From NCBI RefSeq assembly GCF_042434745.1, contig NZ_JBHLSS010000116.1: a stretch of DNA of 64,000 nucleotides; one strand, given 5' to 3'. The stretch is from Azotobacter paspali. GTDB lineage: Bacteria; Pseudomonadota; Gammaproteobacteria; Pseudomonadales; Pseudomonadaceae. The notes under the pieces are model-generated. The model was given only the letters and a program-made list of their open reading frames with translations. It was not told the DNA's origin and searched no databases. The translations under genes and the position numbers were made by a program. Below, in pieces: positions 35,737 to 45,054 of this stretch. Each line of letters starts with the position of its first letter. Positions within the stretch are counted from its first letter, which is position 1.

Positions 35737-37181
35737 TCATCCGGCCACGGAGCGGCTCTGGACGTCTTCGGTACGGCCGTAGATGTCTTCGAGCCGTTCG
35801 ATGTCGCTTCGCCCAGATAGCTACCAGATTGCACTTCGATGATTTCCAGCGGGATCTTGCCGGGGTTGGCAAGACGGTGCACAGCGGCGACCGGGATGTA
35901 GGTGGACTGGTTCTCGGTGAGCACGAAGGTCTTCTCGTCGCAGGTCACCTGAGCGGTTCCGGATACCACGATCCAGTGTTCGGCACGGTGGTGGTGTTTC
36001 TGCAGCGAGAGGCTGGCGCCCGGCTTGACAGTGATGCGTTTGACCTGGAAGCGGCTGCCCATATCCACCGAGTCGTAGGCACCCCAGGGACGGTAGACCT
36101 GGGAGTGGTTCAGGCTTTCCTTGCGGCCTTGGTCGTCGAGGATCTTGACCAGCTTCTTGACGTCCTGCACGCGGTCCTTGTGCACCACCATGGTGGCGTC
36201 CTTGGTCTCCACTACCACCACGTTGTCCAGGCCGATCACGGTGACCAGCTTGTCGTTGCTGTGCACCAGGCTGTCGCGGGTATCGTGGAGGATCACGTCG
36301 CCCTTGACCACGTTGCCGTTCTCGTCCTTGTCGTGCACTTCCCAGATCGAAGCCCAGCAACCGACGTCGCTCCAGCCGGCGCACAGCGGCACGGCGCAGG
36401 CGTGGTGGGTCTTCTCCATCACCGCGTAGTCGATGGAGTTGTCCGGGCAGCAGGCGAAGGTGGCCGGATCGATCTTCAGCTCATTGTCGTGTTGTTCGCT
36501 GCGCTCCAGGGTCAGCAGGCAGTTGTCGTAGATGTCCGGGTCGTGCTCCTTCAGTTCCTCGAGGAAGCGGCTGGCGCGGAACAGGAAGACGCCGCTGTTC
36601 CAGAAGTAGTTGCCGGACTCGACGAATTCGCGCGCACGGGCGAGATCCGGTTTTTCGACGAACTGCAGGACGCGGTTGGCGCCCTCGGGCAGGGTGCTCT
36701 GCACGGCGAGATCGCACTTGATGTAGCCGTAGCCGGTTTCCGGGCTGTGCGCGGGAATGCCGAACAGTACCAGTTCACCCATCTCCGCGGCCTGGGCGGC
36801 CGATTTGAGGGCCTGCTGGAAGGCCTGCTGGTCGGCTATCACGTGGTCGGCCGGGAGGATCAGCAGCAGTTCGTCGCGGCCTTCGGCGAGTTGCTTTATG
36901 GCGGTCAGCGCGATGGCCGGCGCGGTATTGCGACCGAAGGGTTCGAGCAGCAGCCCCTGGATGCTCAGGCCGATGGCCTCGAGCTGTTCCTTGACGATGA
37001 AGCGGTGCTCCTGGTTGCAGACGACGATGGGGCTTTGCATGCCTTCGAAGTTCAGGCGCTGCAGGGTCTGCTGGAAAAGCGTCCGCTCGCTGGTCAAGGC
37101 GAGGAACTGCTTGGGATATTGTTTGCGGGAAAGAGGCCAAAGACGCGAGCCGCTGCCGCCTGACAAGATCACGGGAATCAT
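35737..37181 (-). CDS. algA: AlgA, phosphomannose isomerase / GDP-mannose pyrophosphorylase; frameshift near the end
   Basis: Makes the first and third steps to GDP-mannose (fructose-6-P to mannose-6-P, and mannose-1-P plus GTP to GDP-mannose), before AlgD. The nucleotidyltransferase domain opens with ILSGGSGSRLWPLSRKQYPK. The C-terminal cupin isomerase domain has LQKHHHRAEHWIVVSGTA. The uninterrupted frame reaches GSYLGE and then leaves the family sequence. One missing base near 35804-35810 would restore DIERLEDIYGRTEDVQSRSVAG and a stop at 35737-35739, giving 481 residues, the usual AlgA length. As given, translation continues into the next gene. Start at 37181 with AAGGAG. Last gene of the alginate cluster. 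Confidence 0.88.
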
Positions 37182-37277
37182 GTGTCGTTCTCCTTTGATA
37201 TTAAGGGTACTGCCGTTTATTGCTGGGTCCCTACAAGTGTTCCGCACTGGTCTTGCGTGTACTGCGTGACGAGCAAC

Positions 37278-37931
37278 TCACTCCTTCACTGGCGGTTTGA
37301 CCCACACGGGATTGAGCTGGTTCGCAGTGCCCGTCACATACAGGCAGACAACGTCGCCACGGGCGAGGCTGATCGGCTTGAGGTCGGCGACCTTGCGATC
37401 GCCGTCGAACAGCGCCAGGTTGGCTTTCACCGGGTTGATTTCGCGATCGCCCCGGCCTTTGGGTTCCACGCTTTTCACCACTTCCGTCTTGCCGTCGGCC
37501 GTTTTCAGGGTCAGCGGCTTGTCGGAGAGATTCTGTACCCGCAGCAGAGCTTTCTGCTTGCTCTTGAAGGCCGGCTCTTCGACCAGCAGAGGCGCAGCTC
37601 CGGATTGAGTAACCAGAGTGTAGTAGTGCTCGGCCGACAGGCTTACAGGCAGGTTCTGGGAGCCGATGCGGGCACTGTACTGGCCGGCTGGCAAGTATTC
37701 GAAATCGCTGCTGGACAGCGGCGAAACGTCTTCCAGGTTGATGCTGCCGACGTTGGCGCTGACTTCCTGATTGCTGGCGTTGTAGAGACGCACGAAGGCC
37801 GAGCCCTTGGGCGCCACGGCTTCGTAGAGCGCCGCGTCGCCGGCAGCCTGGACGGTGGTGCCGCCGAAACCGAGCAGGAGGCCGAGGCCAAAGCCGAGGG
37901 CGATGCGGTGCTTGCGGTGCAGTCGGATCAT
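37278..37931 (-). CDS. algF: AlgF, alginate O-acetylation protein
   Basis: 217 residues with a signal peptide (IALGFGLGLLLGFGGTTVQA). It is a two-domain beta-rich periplasmic protein, with AAGDAALYEAVAPKGSAFVRLYN at the mature start and ending TANQLNPVWVKPPVKE, closely matching AlgF length (about 216). It works with AlgI and AlgJ to add acetyl groups to mannuronate residues. It lies between algJ (35 bp upstream) and algA (96 bp downstream). Confidence 0.93.
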   Translation of the reverse strand: MIRLHRKHRIALGFGLGLLLGFGGTTVQAAGDAALYEAVAPKGSAFVRLYNASNQEVSANVGSINLEDVSPLSSSDFEYLPAGQYSARIGSQNLPVSLSAEHYYTLVTQSGAAPLLVEEPAFKSKQKALLRVQNLSDKPLTLKTADGKTEVVKSVEPKGRGDREINPVKANLALFDGDRKVADLKPISLARGDVVCLYVTGTANQLNPVWVKPPVKE

Positions 37932-37966
37932 TGCTGGTACTCCTTTGCGAATCGATAGAGGGGTGT

Positions 37967-39133
37967 TCAGTGGCGCGCGCCTTGGTTGGTAGAGGTATTG
38001 TCGGCCAGTTGCTTGTCCTGGCGTCCGGCGGCCTTGAGCTGGGCGATCCAGTCGGCGTCGAACTCGCTCAGGTCGTAGGCGATCGGCAGGTAACGCTCGG
38101 GGAATTCCCAGATCACCAGACGCGGCGGGGATTTCTTGAAGTCCTCGCTCTGCAGGAACTTGAGCATCGGCAGGAGCGGTCCGCGGCCGTTCTCGGCGAA
38201 GTTCACCAGGTCGCTGCCGAGCGCCTGGCGCAGCGCGCCGGCGAAGTTCCAACGCTCGTCGGCGCTGTAGCTGGTGCCGACCAGGGCTACCGGCACCTGG
38301 GTTTCGGCGAACAGGTCGTCCCCGGCAGGGGCGCTTTCTTCCTGCTGGCGAGTGTTGTGCTTGACCAGTTGATCCGGCGGCGGCAGCAGTTCCTCGAACA
38401 GCGGATCGAGCGGCAGGAAATTGGTCAGGTCGCCCTTGTGCGGCCCGCCCGGCAGGGTTTCGGTGACGTAGACGTTGCCGCTTTCCGGAAGCACGCCGAT
38501 CGGTTTGATCGCCGTGGCCAACTGGCCGGCGACCACCTGGGCGCCGTAGGGCGTCCAGTGGGTGTCGGTGCGCAGGAACACCTGGCCCTGGGCCTTGGCC
38601 TGCTGTAGCGGGCCGAGCAGGTCGGGTGCCTGGATGTCGGCATCGGCCACGATCCGGCGGAAGTTCTGGTAGAGCTGCTCGTGCAGGGGCGCGGGATGCT
38701 GCTCGCCGAAGTTCTCCGGGTACAGGCGTGCCTTGGCCGGCAGGATCGCCATCACCAGTTGCACGTTGTTCCGTGCCAGGGTTTCACGCACGCCCTGGAT
38801 TAGCGCCTGGTTATCCGTGATGTTCTGCGAGGCGGTGGCGGTGGGCTTGAACTCCTCGTCGCTGAACAGCCACTGGTTGGCTCCGATCACCACACCGGGA
38901 CGGCCTTCGCCGAACAGCGTGTAGTCCAGCGCCGCCCAGAGGTTGGTGCCGAGCTTCTTGATCGGAAATTCCTCGTCGTAATGTTTTTCGAAGGCCAGGG
39001 CCAGCTTGCCGTTGAGCACCGGGGTGTTATCGGCGGTGGAGAAGCCGGCAACGCCTTTCAGCGACCACAGGCTGAGCGCCAGTAGGGTGCCGGCGAAGGT
39101 CCCGGCGTAGACCAAGTTGGTTGTTCTATTCAT
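37967..39133 (-). CDS. algJ: AlgJ, alginate O-acetyltransferase (AlgV in Azotobacter literature)
   Basis: 388 residues with an N-terminal membrane anchor (VYAGTFAGTLLALSLW). SGNH-like acetylesterase/transferase domain: DTHWTPYGAQV holds the catalytic Asp-x-His pair and VALVGTSYSADERW the nucleophile serine. NQWLFSDEEF is an AlgJ/AlgX family signature. It acts in the periplasm, receiving acetyl groups through AlgI. It lies 12 bp after algI. Confidence 0.93.
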   Translation of the reverse strand: MNRTTNLVYAGTFAGTLLALSLWSLKGVAGFSTADNTPVLNGKLALAFEKHYDEEFPIKKLGTNLWAALDYTLFGEGRPGVVIGANQWLFSDEEFKPTATASQNITDNQALIQGVRETLARNNVQLVMAILPAKARLYPENFGEQHPAPLHEQLYQNFRRIVADADIQAPDLLGPLQQAKAQGQVFLRTDTHWTPYGAQVVAGQLATAIKPIGVLPESGNVYVTETLPGGPHKGDLTNFLPLDPLFEELLPPPDQLVKHNTRQQEESAPAGDDLFAETQVPVALVGTSYSADERWNFAGALRQALGSDLVNFAENGRGPLLPMLKFLQSEDFKKSPPRLVIWEFPERYLPIAYDLSEFDADWIAQLKAAGRQDKQLADNTSTNQGARH

Positions 39134-39145
39134 GGCGGTCCCTCT

Positions 39146-40645
39146 TTAAAACTGGAAGTAGAGGAAAGGCGAGAAGCTCTGCGCCGAAAGCTTGAGCACC
39201 GAGGCGGCGAATAGCAGGAGCACCGCGACGCGGGTCGCCAGCGCCGGTATATCGATGGCCTGCGAATAGGCCAGGGTGCCGTTCGACGCATGGACGATGC
39301 CCTGGGGCGCGTCGGCCTGATCGTTCGCCTTGGCCTTGGGCGCGCCGGTGAGCGGTTGGGCGTAGAACTGGCGAATGCCGTACACCGCGATCACTACGTA
39401 GGCGAGCAGCAGGGTAGCGATCTGCAGGCTGGTCAGTTGTGCCTTGTTCAGGTCGGACAGGGTCCAGTCGCCGAAGCTGAACATGGCGGCGTACATGCGC
39501 CAGGCGACGTCGAGGTTCTCGGCGCGGAAGATCACCCAGCCGATCATCACCAGCAGGAAGGCGAAGGCCCAGCGCAGCGGGCGAATGGTCTTCGGCGCGG
39601 CGTCGATGCGCAAGGCACGCTCGATCGCCAGCCAGGTACCGTGCCAGGCGCCCCAGATAATGAAGGTCCAGTTGGCGCCGTGCCACAGGCCGCCGAGCAG
39701 CATGGTGAGGATCAGGTTGCGGTAGGTCTGGAAGGTAGTGCCGCGGTTGCCGCCCAAGCTGATGTACAGGTAGTCGCGCAGCCAGGTGGACAGGCTGATG
39801 TGCCAGCGGCGCCAAAATTCGGTGATCGACTGGCTGATGTAGGGCTGGTTGAAGTTCTCCATGAAGCGGAAGCCGATCATCAGGCCGAGGCCGATGGCCA
39901 TATCGCTGTAGCCGGAGAAGTCGAAGTAAAGCTGGGCGGTGTAGGCCAGGGCGCCGAGCCAGGCATCGCCGGTGGTCGGATCGCTGAGGGCGAAGCAGTG
40001 GTCGGCGATCGGCGCCAGGCTGTCGGCGATGAACACCTTCTTGATGAAGCCCTGCATGAAGCGGGTGCAGCCTTCGGCAAACTTGTCCAGCGTGTGGGTG
40101 CGATGGTTGAACTGGTCGACCAGGTCGCGGAAGCGCAGCACCGGACCGGCGATCAGGTGCGGGAAGATCGCCACGAAGGCAGCGAAGTCGACCAGATTGC
40201 GGGTCGCCGGGGTATCTCCGCGATAAACGTCTATGATGTAACTGATGGATTCGAAGACGTAGAAGGAGATGCCGATCGGCAGCAGGATATGGGTGACCAC
40301 GAAGGGTTCCATGCCGAACGAGGCGATGATCGCGTTCAGACTGTCCACGCCGAAGTTCGCGTACTTGAAGTAGCCGAGTACACAGAGGTCGACCACCACG
40401 CCGAGCGTCAGCCAGCGTTGCGCGGACTGGGTGCGTACACCGGCGGCGCCGATGCGCAAGCCGATCCAGTAGTTGAAGACGGTGACGGCGGCGAACAGTC
40501 CAAGGAAGTCGATGCGCCACCAGGCATAGAAGATATAGCTGGCGGTCAGCAGCAACAGGTTGCGGTAGCGCGCTGGGCTCAGGTAGTACAACCCGAGGAA
40601 CAGCGGCAGGAATAAAAACAGGAAGACGTTGGATGAAAACACCAT
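39146..40645 (-). CDS. algI: AlgI, membrane-bound O-acyltransferase for alginate
   Basis: 499 residues, MBOAT family with about 10-12 helices, starting MVFSSNVFLFLFLPLFLGLYYL. The essential histidine lies in LGGLWHGANWTFIIWGAWHG. FWRRWHISLSTWLRDYLYISLGGNR is the family signature. It moves acetyl groups across the inner membrane for alginate acetylation. It is separated from algL by 194 bp, the widest internal gap in the alginate cluster. Confidence 0.94.
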   Translation of the reverse strand: MVFSSNVFLFLFLPLFLGLYYLSPARYRNLLLLTASYIFYAWWRIDFLGLFAAVTVFNYWIGLRIGAAGVRTQSAQRWLTLGVVVDLCVLGYFKYANFGVDSLNAIIASFGMEPFVVTHILLPIGISFYVFESISYIIDVYRGDTPATRNLVDFAAFVAIFPHLIAGPVLRFRDLVDQFNHRTHTLDKFAEGCTRFMQGFIKKVFIADSLAPIADHCFALSDPTTGDAWLGALAYTAQLYFDFSGYSDMAIGLGLMIGFRFMENFNQPYISQSITEFWRRWHISLSTWLRDYLYISLGGNRGTTFQTYRNLILTMLLGGLWHGANWTFIIWGAWHGTWLAIERALRIDAAPKTIRPLRWAFAFLLVMIGWVIFRAENLDVAWRMYAAMFSFGDWTLSDLNKAQLTSLQIATLLLAYVVIAVYGIRQFYAQPLTGAPKAKANDQADAPQGIVHASNGTLAYSQAIDIPALATRVAVLLLFAASVLKLSAQSFSPFLYFQF

Positions 40646-40839
40646 TACCCGTGTCTCGCTTCTAGCACCAATATTTCAGGCTCTTCTCTGAGCCCGGCCT
40701 CTCCCCCGGGAGCTCCCCGAAGAGGTCCGTTCCCGGCTGCGTCTGTTGCGCATTACGGGGCATTCCGCCTGCCCGGAAGAAGGGCGTGGCGGCCGGCGAC
40801 GGACAGACTGCCGGCTGCTGGGGTGACGTCGGGGCCGAG

Positions 40840-41964
40840 CTAGTCGCGCTTGCCGACGGTCGATCTAGGCGACTTCTCGGCCGGATCGAAGATCCGGGTC
40901 ACATCGCCACCCAGGCGGAAATTCTTGAACGGACCCATCTCGGCCTTCCTTTCCCGTAGGGCGGGTGAGCAGGAGTAGAGCGCGCAGTAGGGTTCCAGCC
41001 AGGAGAACTTGGCGTCGGTTTCCAGATCCTCCATGTCCTGATCCTCGTCGCCGGCCCGTTCGGCGAACGGTTCGGGCTTCTCGATGCCGGCTAGCACGTT
41101 GCTGGCCAGGCGGCCCAGGGCGCCATCGTTGTCGCCGCGCAGGTCGACACCGTTGGCCAGGGCAAAGGCGGCGACCATCATCAGGGGCGGCAAGCTGTAG
41201 TTGTGGTAAGCCAGCGCACGTTGGCGGCGCTTGAGTTCGTTGGGCAGGAAGCCATTCGGATCGATCTGCCCGGCGGCGATGTGGAACTGCTCGACCGCCC
41301 AGTCGAACAGGGGCCGGCGGTTGGTCGCCACGCCGGCGGCCATGGTCGCCCAGGCCGCCCAGTAGGAGTGGTTGTTAATCCGCTTGAGGGGCAGGTCGCT
41401 CCAGTCCTTGACCACTTGGTCGCCCACCTTGGCGAACCAGTTCTCGATGCGCTGCGCCTGTTCCGGATAGGCCGCCAGCGGCTGCGAGCTGGAGAATTTC
41501 AGGCGCAGGTAGGCGCCGGCCAGGCTGCCGAGGGCCCACTTGCGCATGGATTTGCCCGTGTGGTTGTACTCGGTAGTGAGCAGGGCGCCGTCTTCGGCCC
41601 AGGCGTCCAACCAGGCCAGGGCGCACTCCAGGTCGCCGGCGCGGCCCTTCTCCATGTAGCGCATGACCATCCGGCTGACGCCGCGCTCGATCTGGGTGAT
41701 CGGCGCGGTCTTGGTGCGGAAGGCCTTTTCCGCTTCCTCGTTGAGGGTCGACCGGGCCGCGTCCGAACCTTCGTACTTGCTGCGAAAGACCAGTTCCCCG
41801 GTGAAGGGTTCGGGCACCACCGGACAGGCTGGCGCCTCGCCTTTGCGGATATCCACCGGCGCGTAATAGCCCTTGGGCGGAACCAGGGCTTCGGCGGCGT
41901 GAACGGTGCCGCCCAACAGCAGGCTGCCGATCAGGCAGGAAAGGGCGAGTCTGGTCTTGTGCAT
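40840..41964 (-). CDS. algL: AlgL, periplasmic alginate lyase
   Basis: 374 residues with a signal peptide (LSCLIGSLLLGGTVHAAEA). PL5 lyase of alpha/alpha-barrel type: the catalytic NNHSYWAAWA segment (about 199-208) and RQRALAYHNYSLPPLMMVA with the active tyrosine are present. It degrades polymer that escapes into the periplasm and is needed for proper export. Follows algX by 8 bp. Confidence 0.94.
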   Translation of the reverse strand: MHKTRLALSCLIGSLLLGGTVHAAEALVPPKGYYAPVDIRKGEAPACPVVPEPFTGELVFRSKYEGSDAARSTLNEEAEKAFRTKTAPITQIERGVSRMVMRYMEKGRAGDLECALAWLDAWAEDGALLTTEYNHTGKSMRKWALGSLAGAYLRLKFSSSQPLAAYPEQAQRIENWFAKVGDQVVKDWSDLPLKRINNHSYWAAWATMAAGVATNRRPLFDWAVEQFHIAAGQIDPNGFLPNELKRRQRALAYHNYSLPPLMMVAAFALANGVDLRGDNDGALGRLASNVLAGIEKPEPFAERAGDEDQDMEDLETDAKFSWLEPYCALYSCSPALRERKAEMGPFKNFRLGGDVTRIFDPAEKSPRSTVGKRD

Positions 41965-41972
41965 GGTAGGCC

Positions 41973-43424
41973 TCAGTTGCCGCTACGGGCGGTCAGGTTG
42001 GCCGGAGCGTGATAGTCGTGGCGCTTGCAGAGGCGCACCTCGACCTCGACGGGCTCCTTGAGCCCCTCCGGCGGTTGGATTTCCATGGCGAAGAAGTTGA
42101 GTCCGCCCCAGTCGGTCTCGTCGCGCATGTTGAAGGCGAAACGGCCGTTGGTTTCGGTGGTGACCGGCTTGTCGAACTGGAACTTCTCGCGACGGCCGGT
42201 CATGTACCAGATGGTGCCTTCCAGCTTCTTCACCGAGGGGTCGCTGAAGCGGATGTCCACCTGATGGCGGGAGTTGATGGCCTCGACCAGTCGGCCGGCG
42301 CCGTTGATCAGCACTTCCTTGCTGGCTTCGCCGGGGCGCAGGGTAGCCTTGCCGGCGAGCAGAGTTTTTTCGCCTTCGCAGGCATTGCCGAGCATGGACA
42401 GCGCCTGGCGGTAGAACTTGTCTTCGGCCAGGTTGTAGAGCGGCGAGAATTCCCAGATGAGGATCTTCGGCGGATTCTTCTGAAATTCGTCGCTGGCCAG
42501 GTATTCGAGCATCGAGCCTTCTAGGCCGCTGCCAGGGAAGGCGACGTTGAGGATTTCGGCACCCATGTATTCGGAGAGGAAGCCGGCGAAGTTGTAGTTG
42601 GTGCCGCTGTGGCTGGTACCGACCAGGGTGATCTGCGGCAGGCTGCTGTCGCCGAACAGGTCGCCGCCGCCTTCACCCTTGGGCTCGGTGAAGAACTGAT
42701 CGCTGTGCTCGAAGGCGTAAGTGGTGTTGCACAACTGGCCGGCGACCCGGTGGTGGGTGCCGCGCTTGCCCATGCGGCCCATTTTCTTGGTGACGAACTC
42801 CTTGCGCGGGATGTCCGCGAAGGCGGGGATCTTCTTCAAGGTCTCGGCGACGATCCGCGCACTGCGTTCGGCGCCGTAGGAGGTCCAGTGGTGGTCGCCG
42901 CGGAAGTAGAAGGCCGGCTCGACCTTTTCGTCGGTCAGCGGGGTCAGGTCGGGCACCCAGTAGCCGAGTTGCTCGAAATGCTTCAGGGTCGCCCGGAAGT
43001 TCCTCACTGCCTTGTCGTAGTCGAAGCGGGCGTAGTCGGCTGGCCGCAGTTTGTTGCGTTGCACCATGCCGCGGGTCGGCTGGTAGACGATCACTAGCTC
43101 GACGCCGCGGCTCTTGAAGGCGTCGCGCAATGCCTTGAGCTGGCGGTAACCCTCGGGGGTGGTGCCGAACTCGGTGCGCAGGTCTTCGTTGGTACGGAAC
43201 AGCCAGTCGCTCTCGTTGCCCTGCACCAGGGTGACGAAGCCCTTCATGTAGTTGCTGGTGTAGTTGTTGGGGTCCGCGGCGGCCGGGCACAGGTCGCAGC
43301 AAGACTCGGCGCGGTAGACGGGCAGCCCGGTGGGGGTTTCTTCGGCACGCACCCCGGCGGCGGCCAGGGCGATCGCCGCGGCCAGCGCGGCGGGTCCAAT
43401 CCATTTGCTGTTGTGGGTCTTCAT
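41973..43424 (-). CDS. algX: AlgX, alginate O-acetyltransferase / export complex protein
   Basis: 483 residues: signal peptide (AALAAAIALAAAGVRA), SGNH-like domain with GDHHWTSYGAERSARI (Asp-x-His) and TLVGTSHSGTNYNFAGF (serine), and a C-terminal carbohydrate-binding module. It acetylates and hands alginate to the AlgK/AlgE exporter. The ATG at 43424 (MKTHNSKW) matches the family start; an ATG at 43439 is in frame but lacks a better ribosome site. Overall similarity to Pseudomonas AlgX is moderate for this cluster. Confidence 0.92.
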   Translation of the reverse strand: MKTHNSKWIGPAALAAAIALAAAGVRAEETPTGLPVYRAESCCDLCPAAADPNNYTSNYMKGFVTLVQGNESDWLFRTNEDLRTEFGTTPEGYRQLKALRDAFKSRGVELVIVYQPTRGMVQRNKLRPADYARFDYDKAVRNFRATLKHFEQLGYWVPDLTPLTDEKVEPAFYFRGDHHWTSYGAERSARIVAETLKKIPAFADIPRKEFVTKKMGRMGKRGTHHRVAGQLCNTTYAFEHSDQFFTEPKGEGGGDLFGDSSLPQITLVGTSHSGTNYNFAGFLSEYMGAEILNVAFPGSGLEGSMLEYLASDEFQKNPPKILIWEFSPLYNLAEDKFYRQALSMLGNACEGEKTLLAGKATLRPGEASKEVLINGAGRLVEAINSRHQVDIRFSDPSVKKLEGTIWYMTGRREKFQFDKPVTTETNGRFAFNMRDETDWGGLNFFAMEIQPPEGLKEPVEVEVRLCKRHDYHAPANLTARSGN

Positions 43425-43444
43425 GTTGCGCAGTCTCATCGGTT

Positions 43445-45025
43445 CTACAGCTCGGCCTGGGTGGGATCGACGATGGGGTCGATCAGCACGGCCTTCTGGC
43501 GGCGCACCAGCAGATCGAGGATCTCTTCTTGTCTGTCCTCGAGGATGCCGGTGAAGGTGAGGCCGGAACTCTTGGTCGGGGCGAGCATCTCCACGCGGTA
43601 GAGTTCGAGGCTCAGCGGCGAGTCCACGGAGATCGGCGACGAGCCGTTGCCGGTCAACTGGCCGCCGACCACGATCATCGACACCTTGGTGTCGAAGGGG
43701 TCGAGCTTGAAGTCGCGGTCGGTCTTGCTGAGGTCCTTGATGTGGCCGTAGATACCGGTCAACTGGTTGGCGACGGATAGGTTCTCGTAGATTCGGATGT
43801 TCACGCTGTTGCGCATGCGGATGCCGTGGCGCGCGTTGTTGATGAGCCGGTTGCCCCAGATCAGGTTGTTCGAGCTCTCGTAGAGGGTGATGCCGTCGGA
43901 GTGGTTCTGGTACACCTCGTTGTAGGCGACCAGGTTGTGTTCGCTGTTACGGTCGAGGACGATGCCCGACAGCTTGTTGTCGTGGGTGCGGTTGTTGATG
44001 ATCCAACTGTGGTTGACCTCCCGCGAGACGATGATGCCGTGCTTCTTCTTCGTCCCGTAGACGTGGTTCTCGGCGATGATCAGGCGTTCCGAGCGGTCGT
44101 GGGGGTCGATGCCGTAGATGATGTTGTCGCGATAGGTATTACCCTTGAGCACCACGTCGTCGGCTTCGTAGCAGTAGAAGCCGTAGTAGATGTCCTCGAA
44201 TACCGAGTCGATCAGCCAGCCGGTCGGACGCGAGCGCTTGAGGCGCTTGTGCATTTCCGGGGTGTACTGGGTGATGCTCACGCCGTAAGCCTTACTGGTG
44301 TTGTAGCCCAGGCTGGCGACGGTGCTGCGCGAGATGTAGGTCTCGGTGCCGCCCCAGGACACCAGGAAGGGCCGGAAGCTTTCCGGGTCGCGGTAGGCGG
44401 ACGGAGCGTTGTTCTTCTCGCTCCAGCCGACCAGCTTGGTGTCGGTGATGAACAGCTTGCCGTCGTTAACCAGGAAGGCGCCGCGCTCCTCGGAGAGGCG
44501 CAACTCCTTGACGTTCTTGCCGATGTGCAGGGTCGCGCCGAGGGCGACGACGATCGGCACTCGCGCCACGTAGACGCCCGGCGCTGTCTCGGCGAACTGG
44601 TTGGCCGGCAACTGCTTAGCCAACTGACTCAGCTCGACATAGCCGCCTTCTATGAAGATCGCGTTAGGCATCCCGCCTTGGCGGACGATCCACTCGCGCA
44701 GACGTCCGCTGCCGCCGATGAAGTCCTTCAGGGCGACTTGCTGCAGCATGCGTCTTACCACGATGCGTCCGCCCGGCTTGCGCTGGATCTTGGCTTCCAC
44801 CGCCGCGTGGGTATAGCCGGAGAGATCCGGCAGCTTGGGCGGGTCCAGCTTCAGGGCTTCGATCGAGGCACTGGTGACGCTGTACTGCTTTGAATTCAGG
44901 GTGGGGAGCGTGGACTGCCCCGCCTGCTCCGGCGGGGCGGCCTGGCTCCAGGCGCTGGTAGCCAGCAGCACGCCGAGCAAGACGGGTTTTAGCTGGGTGG
45001 ATGCAAGTTTTCTTTGCACATTCAT
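43445..45025 (-). CDS. algG: AlgG, periplasmic mannuronan C5-epimerase
   Basis: 526 residues with a signal peptide (LKPVLLGVLLATSAWSQA) and a right-handed parallel beta-helix. The catalytic YGIDPHDRSERLIIAENHVYG (DPHD motif) and the repeat pattern (NRTHDNKLSGIVLDRNSEHN, NEVYQNHSDGITLYESSNN) are plain. It converts mannuronate to guluronate in the polymer before export. In Azotobacter it acts with secreted AlgE1-7 epimerases encoded elsewhere. Confidence 0.95.
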   Translation of the reverse strand: MNVQRKLASTQLKPVLLGVLLATSAWSQAAPPEQAGQSTLPTLNSKQYSVTSASIEALKLDPPKLPDLSGYTHAAVEAKIQRKPGGRIVVRRMLQQVALKDFIGGSGRLREWIVRQGGMPNAIFIEGGYVELSQLAKQLPANQFAETAPGVYVARVPIVVALGATLHIGKNVKELRLSEERGAFLVNDGKLFITDTKLVGWSEKNNAPSAYRDPESFRPFLVSWGGTETYISRSTVASLGYNTSKAYGVSITQYTPEMHKRLKRSRPTGWLIDSVFEDIYYGFYCYEADDVVLKGNTYRDNIIYGIDPHDRSERLIIAENHVYGTKKKHGIIVSREVNHSWIINNRTHDNKLSGIVLDRNSEHNLVAYNEVYQNHSDGITLYESSNNLIWGNRLINNARHGIRMRNSVNIRIYENLSVANQLTGIYGHIKDLSKTDRDFKLDPFDTKVSMIVVGGQLTGNGSSPISVDSPLSLELYRVEMLAPTKSSGLTFTGILEDRQEEILDLLVRRQKAVLIDPIVDPTQAEL

Positions 45026-45054
45026 GTTCGATCCTCTCAGCGTACTGCTGGACC

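Noticed and set aside
35829..37163. 444-codon frame on the plus strand
   Set aside because: Antisense shadow of algA; His/Val/Asp-rich without a plausible fold.
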